The notes beneath the pieces are model-generated. The model was given only the letters and a program-made list of their open reading frames with translations, was not told the origin of the DNA and ran no database searches. A stretch of DNA of 64,000 bases from Chamaelirium japonicum. Lineage: Eukaryota; Streptophyta; Magnoliopsida; Liliales; Melanthiaceae. Both the position numbers and the translations under genes were made by a program. The stretch covers positions 26,848,885 to 26,912,884 of the forward strand of contig OX393557.1 of the NCBI GenBank assembly GCA_947650365.1, given 5' to 3'. Positions within the stretch are counted from its first letter, which is position 1; each line of letters begins with the position of its first letter. Shown in pieces: positions 54,337 to 64,000 of the stretch.

Positions 54337-55049
54337 TGTGGGGGATGATCTCCGTACCGACCCGAAGACTCCACCCAACCAGTCAATCGAGTCGAGTCGA
54401 ATGTCTGATCGAACGTTTGTCTAGTCTGCAGGTTCGGAGATCGATGTCTTCAAATACTAACTTTGAATTAGTAGAGAGAGAAAGAAAGATCAGATTGACA
54501 TAAAGTATGATCTCGGAGTTCAGCCGAAGCCCTCCGTGCTATAAGGTGCAACCTGAATTCACTAACACTTTACTCAAAGTGATCTCGACAGACCGAGTAT
54601 CACTGATCTCTTCGAAAAGCAGATCGAAGGGTTAAGATGTCAGAGCTCTGGGTTTTTTGAAAGTCTTATTCAGCAATCAAAGATCCGATCTTGTTACAAT
54701 TGTAGGGTCTACTATTTATAGAGTTTTCTGGAAGGGTAACAGGGGTAGAAGGCGGTTTCTACAACTGTCGTCTGGATTTAGGTAGGGGCTGGTAGGTCCC
54801 GTTGTCGTCTCTGCGGACCCCCTAGGCAGGGCTGATGGGTCCCGCTGTCGTCTCTGTGGACCCCCCAGGCAGGGCTTATGGGTCCCGCTGTCGTCTCTGT
54901 GGACCCCCCAAGCAGGGTTGATGGGTCCCGCTGTCGTCTCCGTGGATCCCCCAGGCAAGGCTGATAGGTCCCGCTATCATCTCTGTGGACCCCCTAGGCA
55001 GGGGTTGTGGGTCCCGTCGTGGGGCGTTTGGCCAAAATTTGCACCCACA
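54337..55049 (-). mobile_element. Tat-like family LTR upstream of the gene
   Basis: 713-bp LTR on the minus strand, beginning TGTGGGTGCAAATTTTGG and ending GATCATCCCCCACA. The purine tract GGAGGGGGTAAC lies directly before it on the minus strand (55050-55061), as expected for a 3' LTR, so it may be the end of a truncated element. The 5-bp flanks GTATC and GTTAC do not match well. Short tandem units around GGGTCCCGCTGTCGTCTC fill 54790-55020. Confidence 0.85.
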
Positions 55050-55440
55050 GTTACCCCCTCCAAGTTAGCTAGAGACCGATCTGGCTGGCTTGGAATCCAT
55101 ATGCAAAATCCAAACCCCCTGCGATGAGTTAGTGTCATAGATCTCTTCTAAATACTGAATGGTGAAGTACCAGCGGCTAACTTGTTCGTTCTGACAAATT
55201 CGTCCGATCGATTAATGTAATACCCGGTACGTTTGATTTCGGGCAGCCCAGTTTTGTTATTGAATTTTTTGCTAAATTAATTAATTGATTTTGCATTTAT
55301 GTTTGTCAATGGTGTATGTTTGAATATGAGTTGGACCGGGTAGTGGGCCCCGAGTCCGGGTCGCGAGGCGACACTGGAGGTATGGTGATCATTACATGAG
55401 CCTGTGGGCACATGTGTCAAGGCATGGCATGAATGCTAAA
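55050..55440. other. Spacer between Tat-family LTR and Athila remnant
   Basis: A purine tract is followed by unassigned sequence. TGTAATACCCGGTACG near 55216 resembles the start of some Gypsy LTRs, but no partner was found. Confidence 0.4.
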
Positions 55441-58400
55441 TCAATTATCTAGAGAAAATGATGAAACTGTTAGCCCAGAATACACTCCAATTCCAATAGA
55501 GCACCGCAGAAAGCATTATTGCTAATACACAATCTATTACGAAGTTAGAATACACTGTGAGTCAACTAGCTGATTCTTTGAATACAAGGGATAAGGGCAT
55601 ATTCCCAAGTCAACCTGAGGCTAACCCTAAAGGGTCAAATCCAAGGGATCAATTTGAAATTCATGACATCAAAGGGAAAGGTCATGAGCAGGCAAATGCA
55701 ATCACTATACTTAGGTCAAAACAACAAGTTGATAACATGATAGAACCTCCTAAAGAAACTGAGGAACTTAGGTAGAATGACATCAAAACTGAAGAAACAT
55801 CTCAATAGGAGTCAAAAGCACAAGAGAAAACTAGGAAGAACACAAGATACGATACTGTAAATATTGCATCACCTAGTGAACCACCTCTTAGAACCTACAT
55901 CCCTAGAGCCTCATATCCTCAAAGGCTAGAGCCAGTAAAGAAGACAATGCAAATGAATGATATGCTAGAAGTCTTCAAACAAGTAAAGATTAATATTCCA
56001 CTCTTAGATGCAATCCAACAAATACATACATACTCCAAATTCTTAAAAGACCTTTGCACTTTTAAGAGAGCAACTAATGTACCTCAAGAGAGCATTTCTG
56101 GCTCAGCAGGCTAGTTCGGTTATTTCATATTCAACTCCTATTAAATATAAGGACCCTGACTGTCCAACCATTTTCTGTAAAATAAGAGAATATCATATTG
56201 AGAAAGCCTTGCTCGACTTAGGTGCAAGTGTCAACCTTCTTCCATATTCCATATATGAAGAGTTAGGTTTGGGGGAGTTAAAACCTACTAGGTTGACCGT
56301 TTATAGCTGATGCTTCAATTCGATATCCTAAAGGGATAGTGGAAGACGTCCTAATCAGAGTAGGAGAATTTGTATTCCCTGTTGACTTTGTGGTCCTTGA
56401 TACAAAACCACTAACTGAATTTACTAGTTGGGTACTGGTAATCTTAGGGTGACCTTTTCTAATAACATCGAATGCATTAATCAACTATCGGAATGGTGTC
56501 ATGAATAAGTCCTTTGGTAACATGACAATACAAGTCAATATATTTAATATGAGCAACCAACCTAGAGATGAAAATGATGAATTAGAAGAGGTCAACTACT
56601 TGCAAGAACGAAAAGAAAGTTTTGTATCACAAGTAAACTATGATGACTCACTAGAAGCATGCCTTTCATATTTCAGAAAGAATTTAGATATGGATGATCA
56701 TATCAATGAAATCAATGCACTACTAGATGCTACCCCTTCTTTTGAAATGAACAAATGACAGCGTAAGCCAGAAATCCTTACACCTGTACCTTCAATAATA
56801 AAGCCCCCGAAGTTAGAATTAAAACCATTACCACAAAATCTTAAATATGTGTTTTTAGGATCTACTGAAACCTTTCCGGTCATAATAGTTTCAGACCTAG
56901 AGGAAAACCAAGAGAAACAACTTGTTGCAATCCTTAAAAATCATAAAGAAGCTATAGGATGGTTAATAGCCGATATAAAGGGAATAAGCCCCTCTGTGGT
57001 TCAACATAGAATCTATCTCGAGGAGGAAACTAAAACATATCAAGAACCACAAAGGCAGTTGAACCCTGCAATGAAGGAACTGGTTATGACAGAAGTACTA
57101 AAACTCTTGGATACTGGAGTGATCTACCCGATTTAAGATAGCTCCTAGGTGAGCTCTGTCCAAGTGGTTCCAAAGAAATCAGGTATCACAGTGGTGATAA
57201 ATAAAGGAAATGAGTTGATGCCTACAATAGTGCAAATTGGATGGAGAGTATGTATAGACTATAGGAAGTTAAAGTCAGCCACACAAAAAGATCGCTTTCC
57301 ACTCCCCTTCATAGATCAAATGCTAGAGCGATTAGCCGAACATGCTTACTACTATTTTTTAGATGGCTATTCCAATTATAACCAAATTCCTATAGCACCA
57401 AAGGATCAAGAGAAGACTACATTCACTTGCCCCTTTGGAACGTTTGTCTATAGACGCATGCCCTTTGGGTTATACAATGCACCTGCTATATTTCAGCGGT
57501 ATATGACTAGTATCTTCTCAGATATGATTGAACATTTCTTGAAGTATTTATGGATGACTTTTTAGTCTTTGGATCCAATTATAAAGAGTGTTTGCAATAT
57601 TTTAAACTAGTGCTTGTAAGATGCAAAAAGAAGAATCTAGTTCTAAATTGGGAAAAATATTATTTTATGGTGAAGAAAGGAATAGTCTTGGGGCATGTCA
57701 TCTCTGATAAAGGAATTGAGGTAGACAAAGCAAAGATTGATCTAATCTCTAACCTTCCACCTCCACGATCGGTTAAAGATATAAGATCAATCTTAGGCCA
57801 TGATGGGTTTTATAGACGATTCATTAAAGATTTTAGTAAAATTTCAAGACCGTTATGCAATTTACTTTCCAAATATGTACCTTTTGCTTTCGATAAATCT
57901 TGTCTAGAAGCTTTCGAGTGATTAAAGAAAGAACTCACCTCTGCCCCCATCATACAGCCTCCTAATTGGCCTATCCCATTTGAAATCATGTGTGATGCAT
58001 CAAATCACGCTATTATAGCCGTTTTGGGACAAAAAATAGATAAGTTGTCCCATGTAATCTATTATACTAATCGAACTCTAAATGATGCACAACTAAACTA
58101 TACTACAAATGAGAAAGAATTGCTAGTTGTAGTCTTTGCCCTAGAGAAGTTTAGACCTTATTTGATAGGATCTAAGGTCATCATATATACAGATTATGCG
58201 GTTTTATGGTACTTTCTCCCGAAAAAAGATGCCAAAGCTTGATTAGTTCGATGGATCCTTCTATTAGAAGAATATGATTTGGAAATTCGAGACAAGAAGG
58301 GTAGCGAAAATGTGGTCGCAGATCATCTCTCTAGGTTAAATGTATAATCCTTTAGTTCCCTCTATATGAAAGTTTTCCCGATGAGCAGTTGTTACAAATA

Positions 58401-59770
58401 TATATCTAAACTCCCATAGGTTGCAGATATAGTAAATTACCGAGTCATTAAGGAGATGCCTAGTCATTGGTCGAAATAGGATAAATCCAAAATTTTATTT
58501 AAGGTCAAATATTTCTTTTGGGATGACCCGTACCTTTTTAAATATTGTCCCGACCAAATCATTCTATGATGTGTCCCTGATCATGAGCATGATAGTGTTA
58601 TATCATTTTGCCATGGTTATACTTGTGGATGCCATTTTAGTGCTAAAAAGACAGCTGCCAAGATTCTGCAATGTGGATTTTACTGGCTCACGATTTTTAA
58701 AGATTGTCATGCATTTTGTGTAAATTGTGAAAGATGTCAAAATCTTGGCAAATTAACCAATCAGAATATGATGCCCCTAAATCCTATTTTGATAGTTGAA
58801 ATTTTTGACGTTTGGGATATATATTTGATAGGGCCATTTCCAAGCTCTTTTAAAATTTATACATCTTGCTTGCGGTTGATTATGTTTCAAAATAGGTTGA
58901 GGCAACACTGACCAAGACCAATGATAGCCAAGTGGTGATCAAGTTTGTCAAAGATTAAATATTTAGCCGGTTAGGTACACCTAGGGCAATCATAAGTGAT
59001 GGCGGAAGCCATTTTTATAATAACACCTTCGATAAATTGATGAAGAAATATTCAATCACTCATAAGGTTGCTACACCCTATCATCCACAAATAAGTGGCC
59101 AAGTGGAAGTCTCGAATAGTCAGATCAAGCAAATTCTAGAAAAAACTGTAAATCCAAATCGAAAAGACTGATCTGTAAGGCTGATAGATGCGTTGTGGGC
59201 CTATCGAACTACTTACAAAACTTCGCTAGGAATGTCCCCATATAGGTTTGTGTATGATAAGACTTGCCACTTGCCAGTTGAATTGGAACAGAGGGCCTAC
59301 TGGGCAATCAAGACATTCAATTTTGATTTACCCATAGCTGGTAGCCTTCGCAAGCTACAACTGAATGAGCTTGACGAACTCCGAAATGATGTATATGAAA
59401 ATGCAAAAATCTATAAGGAGCGGATGAAAGCAACACACGATAAATCCATCATAAGAAAGTCATTCGAACCGGGTATAAAAGTTCTCTTGTACAATTCCAT
59501 ATTAAATTTGTTTCTTGGAAAATTAAGATCTCGTTAGTCTTTATAGTTCGTGTAGTTCATTACCATGGGGCCATAGAAATTGAGAATCCCTAGAATGGTG
59601 CTATTTTCAAGGTAAATGGGCAAAGGCTAAAGCCATTCTTAGAACTAAAAGATAAGGTTGTAGAGGAGATTCTTTTACAAGATGCTCTTTACACTGACTA
59701 ATCCCATATGAATCATGTCAGGCTGACGACATTAAACTTAGCACTTACTGGGAGGCAACCCACATTGCAT
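55440..59770 (+). pseudogene. Athila-type Gypsy gag-pol remnant
   Basis: Domains in order: a gag end with HEQANAITILRSKQ near 55685; a retropepsin with LLDLGASVNLLPYSIYEELG near 56210; reverse transcriptase from about 57050 to 57920 (CIDYRKLKSATQKDRFPLPF; active site MDDF at 57550). RNase H follows near 57980-58240 (FEIMCDASNHAIIAVLGQKI), then an integrase zinc finger and core near 58600-59200, and an integrase end at 59193-59537 ([20 protein letters not shown]). The stretch [11 protein letters not shown] near 59740 is also typical of Athila. Many stops and shifts split it. Both LTRs are missing. Confidence 0.88.
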
Positions 59771-59771
59771 A

Positions 59772-59889
<118 letters not shown>

Positions 59890-60132
59890 AATTTCCTTTG
59901 TATTAGGCCATTCATAATATTCTGAAGCTAAACATCCCCCTGATTGCATTGCAGGTACAGGGGTGTTCTTCGACTATCTGGAACCCAAGTATTATAAGAC
60001 AACTCGGTCTGCTTAGGAGGTTTGCTATAATCCTAGCTTAATCATATTTGATCATCCTATCACACTTTTTAAATGGGCACCTTATCAGTTCTTCACAAAA
60101 CCTCCCCCAACACCTACCATAGTCGAGGAGGC

Positions 60133-60312
60133 AGATTTTGATCTCTGGCAACGAACAAATGTCTTTGAAACCTTCGGAATGATAGGAGATCAATATGTGA
60201 GTGTTTTAGTAGACAGTGGTTGTTCCAGAAATTTTATAGCTCAATCAGTTATCGATGAACAAGGTTATTTCACTAGTCCTCTAGAAACACCCTACGAATC
60301 AGGTATTGGAAT
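60133..60312 (+). pseudogene. Gypsy protease fragment
   Basis: A short frame contains MIGDQYVSVLVDSGCSRNFI, with the Asp-Ser-Gly of a retropepsin. It differs from the Athila protease upstream and probably belongs to another Gypsy element. It is cut by the Copia LTR that starts near 60313. Confidence 0.65.
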
Positions 60313-62261
60313 TGGGTTCCGCTAATCAGAGTTGCAGCAGAAGCAAAAAAGAAAGATCCGAAGATCATACGGTGTATGTTTCATTACAATTCGTGATACA
60401 AAACAATCTACATGCAAATCTATGATCTTAGCATATGTGCGGACACCCTAGAGGCATACTACGATCTACGGAAGACATGCATGCATCTACTTAGGTGTTT
60501 AGATTCATCATACCTTATGGATCTATGATCTGGAGATTACGGAACGATGAAGAACCACACTTTAATCGCAAGGGAAACTGTCGGATAGCACATTGTCCTT
60601 TGCGAATTGAAGAATCCTCGAAATCCCGTCTCTAAGTGCAGGGATTTGGAGCCGACGGAGGAATCCGTTGCGAAGATGATGGCGAGCCGCGAGATTTTCT
60701 CCTCCTCTTTCTCCTTTCTTCCTTCTCCTTCCTTCCTCTTCCTTCTCCCTTCTTCTTCCTCTCTTTTTCTTGGCCGAAACCACAAAGGAGGAGGACTAGG
60801 GGTCGGATTTTTGGAGGGAAGGGAGTAGAACCATAGGGCCGGCCCCTCCCCTCTTTATTCCCTTTATAGGGCCGGTCTCTCATGGCTCCAAGGAGCCTAG
60901 GGCCGGCCCTTAGGTGGATAGGGATGAGGGGGGATCGGATTTAGGTCTTCCGGGTGTCTATCGTGAAGTCTGGACGAAAACGCCCCTCACGAAAAGCGGA
61001 AAACTGAAAGTGAGACTGAGTGAGGTGCGCTACTCGGAATCGAGTTCCGTCAGCACCTGTAAGCACCTGGAATTATTCTGCTCAATCTAAGATCCATATT
61101 CAATATGTTCTGAGCCATATTTCAGTATTTACCAAAATACCCCTACGGCCCGTAACATATGTGAATTAGGTTCTTTGGCTCCGGGCATGCGCTCCATCGC
61201 GCTACTTCGCATCCAACGTATCCAACTAGGTCGGGGAACAATTCCTATACGCAACGATAGGGTGGAACCTTCAGGGTTCGGGATCTCTAGCTCCAACCGA
61301 ATCCCTGATTACCTGTTCCGGTGACACACCAAAAGTTCCGTTAATCAACCCTAATCCGATTAACCCGCGTAGCCACCCAGAGTGCGACGCGAGTTGAACT
61401 CTAGTGATCCTAAACTTATGTTACTCCCTCGTAACCCTGTTCTCTACTATACTCCGATAATCCTTAGTCCCTCCTATTACTGGTGCCATGATACGACTCG
61501 GGCGGTGGGGAGCACCGTCAGATCCCGATCGATCATCTGACTAGGGTTTGATGACTTGTCATCTATAACACCACACACCTTCCGGTGCTATGCCTAGCAT
61601 CCGAAACATCGTCAGTCATACTGACAACCTCCAGGCCTGGGTTAACTGTGTGGACAGATTGACTCATCAAAACGCACCCATCCAATACTGGACGTCGGAT
61701 AACCTATAGGGATTACATGTCACTCAAGCGCCAGCCGGGTAACCCAACGTACCGTGGTATTGGACTATGGAAGGTCCGCACACGTTGGCACATCAAAGCA
61801 CCACTCAACTGGTTGGCCCAGTGAGCATGGTCCCTCAGGGTTAAGGACAGATTATCTATAGTAGTAAGACGGTTTCTGCACCAGTGTCTGAATCACTGAA
61901 CTGTGCACCGTCTTGATTCCTGTTCAACACGATCATCATGCTTGGTCAGGTGAATGGGAATCCCACGTTCCCGTGGTGGAGACTTCACCACATCCTCTAC
62001 CTGCCAACAACTTGTTCTCGGTGAAGCGACCGGCATTACCTAAGCTGTGAACTAGTTCTATGTCTACACAGAACTGGTCCATTGGGTCTCCCAAGCATGG
62101 ATCCTCCATGCGCCTCAGTGGCCTACTATGTTCCCTAGGGTCCTTTTATTATATGAATATTATCATATACCAGAGTAGTATTCTAATTAAAGCAATAACC
62201 AAAGTCATCTTTATTAATGTTAATACAGAAAATCCACGTTAAGGACACACGAGCTACAACA
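60313..62261 (-). repeat. Long 3' LTR of a minus-strand Copia element
   Basis: On the minus strand the LTR begins TGTTGTAGCTCGTGTGTCCT, right after the purine tract GCCAAGTGGGAGAT. It runs about 1.95 kb, probably to GGAACCCA near 60313. The left border is an estimate from TG...CA. A TATA-like CCTATAAAGGG lies on the minus strand near 60862. The partner LTR is outside the window. Confidence 0.75.
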
Positions 62262-62278
62262 ATCTCCCACTTGGCCTA

Positions 62279-63998
62279 GCGGGAAACAAAAGTCTTAACT
62301 CCCATGGCATCCACGTGCTTCTCAAAAGCCTTGGTCAGTAACGCCTTTGTAAAAAGGTCTGCCATCTTATCTGCAGACGCCACCTGAGTCACTGCTACCT
62401 CCCCTCGCTTCTGCAAGTCCCGGATTATATAGTATTTTCCGCTCGATATGCTTGCTCTTCTGGTGATATCTTGGCTCCTTGGATTGTGCTACTGCTCCAC
62501 TATTGTCGCAGTAAAGGACAATAGGATCTTGATCTCCCGGTACGCATCTTAAGTTCGTGAGGAACTGCTTGAGCCACACCGCCTCCTTAGCTGCTTCGCA
62601 CACCGCAACGTACTCAGCCTCTGTCGTCGAATCCGCGATGCATCCCTGCTTCACGCTCCTCCAACTGACAGCTCCTCCTCCTAATGAAAACACAAACCCT
62701 GACGTCTATCTCCTGGATTCCGGATCTGACGCAAAGTCAGAATCCGTATATCCAATCGGCATCAGTTCCTGTGAAGAGTAGACTAACTTATAATCTCTCG
62801 TCCTATGAAGATACTTGAGTATACTTTTCACAGCAGTCCAGTGCTATGGACCCAGATTTGACTGATACCTGCCCATCATGTCTACTGCATAGCATATATC
62901 TGGTCTCGTGCACTGCATGGGATACATTAGACTCCCTACAGCCGAAGCATAAGGTATCTTCTGCATCTCTGCCCTCTCCTCAGGAGTCTTAGGACCCTGA
63001 TCCTTGGACAACTTTATTCCATGTCTGAATGGAACCAGTCCCTTCTTGGAGTTGTGCATACTGAATATGACCACGATAGTATCTATGTAGGCTGACTGTA
63101 ACAGCGAGAGAATCTTATTCTGGCGATCTCGAGTTACCTTGATCCCTATAACATAACTCACTTCACCCAGGTCTTTCATGTCAAATTGAGAGGATAACCA
63201 CACCTTCACTGTAGACAATGTTCCAACATCGTTTCCGATGAGCAGGATATCGTCCACGTAAAGCACTAGAAAAACTACTACAGTCTTATCGCTCTTTTTA
63301 TAAACACATGGTTCATCCACGTTCTGTTCAAATCCATATGACTGGATAGCCTGATCAAAATGCATGTTTCAACTTTTGGATGCTTGCTTCAGTCCATAAA
63401 TGGACCTTTGCAACTTGCACACCAGACCTTCCTGACCTTTTGCGACAAAGCCTGGAGGCTGAGACATGTAGATGTCTTCTTCCAAATCCCCGTTGAGGAA
63501 TGCGGTCTTGACGTCCATTTGCCAGATCTCCCAATCATAATAGGCTGCAATGGACAAGAGGATCCAGATAGCTGTAAGCATAGCCACTGGCGAAAAGGTT
63601 TCGTCATAGTCGATCCCTTCTCGCTGGGTATAACCCTTAGCGACTAGTCTAGCTTTGTAAATCTCAATGGTACTATCCAGACCTCTTTTCCTTTTGTACA
63701 CCCACTTACACCCAACAGGTTTAATGTTGTAAGGTGGTGTTACAAGTGTCCAGACCGAGTTTTGGGACATCGATGTCAGTTCTGCCTCCATAGCTTCCTG
63801 CCATGCTGCATGGTCAGTGGATACCATCGCTTCGTTATAGTTCAGAGGATCATTCTCCTGAAACTCTGGATCAACCATAAAGGCTTCTCCAATGTATCTA
63901 TCAGGAGCACCTGTGGTCCTCCCACTGCGACGAACCTGCAGTGGTTCCATAGGAGTCGATTCTATAGTACCGTTAATCTTAGTGGTATCGGCTCCCAC
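62279..63998 (-). pseudogene. pol: Copia pol (reverse transcriptase and RNase H), leaves window at right edge
   Basis: Reading leftwards from the window edge: an integrase end, then reverse transcriptase with [40 protein letters not shown] and active site LYVDDILLIGND near 63250. Then comes LMYPMQCTRPDICYAV, and RNase H with DSTTEAEYVAVCEAAKEAVW near 62620. The frame is broken by TGA at 63369 (TGG in relatives), by a stop after YQSNLGP near 62842, by a stop before TSGFVF near 62695, and by a small shift near 62440. The long LTR recalls Angela/BARE or SIRE elements, but the lineage is not fixed. Confidence 0.87.
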
Positions 63999-64000
63999 TA

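Noticed and set aside
55216-55231. Start of a Gypsy LTR (TGTAATACCCGG)
   Set aside because: The motif is suggestive, but there is no second copy or matching end in the window.

Overview
The window is nuclear DNA of a flowering plant. The evidence is a plant-type GH35 beta-galactosidase with the usual exon phases and GT-AG introns, together with dense LTR retrotransposons of plant Copia, Tat, Athila and chromovirus types. Nothing seen fixes the species. A monocot is possible, but that is only an impression.

Backbone: one minus-strand beta-galactosidase gene runs from its start codon at 53525 to at least position 312 and leaves the window at the left edge. Twelve coding exons (1451 nt, 483 complete codons) join in frame with no stop. 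They cover the signal peptide and the catalytic domain, including both catalytic glutamates (residues 186 and 255 in the joined reading). Three introns are inflated: intron 5 (34743-51920, 17.2 kb), intron 6 (17710-34598, 16.9 kb) and intron 11 (509-13132, 12.6 kb). Most of the rest of the window to 53 kb is transposon DNA inside these introns.

Intron 11 holds Copia-1 (2411-9035, target duplication ACAAC). Copia-1 is itself interrupted by a 1.37-kb TG...CA element (4239-5606, duplication ATCTT). Beyond it lie a diverged Gypsy LTR fragment (about 9500-10650) and the truncated Copia-4 (about 10651-12480). Intron 10 holds a possible 1.9-kb LTR.

Intron 6 holds Copia-2 (17974-22487) and Copia-3 (22824-32646, duplication TATGT). 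A young chromodomain Gypsy element (22863-28275, duplication GGAAT) sits inside an LTR of Copia-3. Its single 792-residue frame joins Gag directly to part of integrase plus a chromodomain, with no protease, reverse transcriptase or RNase H.

Intron 5 holds two large fold-back elements bounded by TA repeats (34894-36415). It also holds an 11.3-kb Tat-like Gypsy element with no visible pol (37067-48325). That element carries a decayed gag, three kinds of tandem array, an antisense reading frame with a predicted 71-nt intron, and a telomere-like block. It is inserted in an old Copia protease region, which also carries a solo LTR with duplication GGCAC (48388-48992). A Mutator-type MITE (51145-51658, 9-bp duplication) lies next to exon 5.

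Upstream of the gene (right side) are a further Tat-family LTR (54337-55049), a decayed Athila-type Gypsy element (about 55440-59770), a long TA repeat, and a minus-strand Copia element with a LTR of about 1.95 kb whose pol leaves the window at the right edge.

The only gene likely to serve the host is the beta-galactosidase. Target duplications let most insertions be placed in order: the host intron first, then the Copia elements, then the Gypsy and solo-LTR insertions within them. All comparisons here were made by eye.
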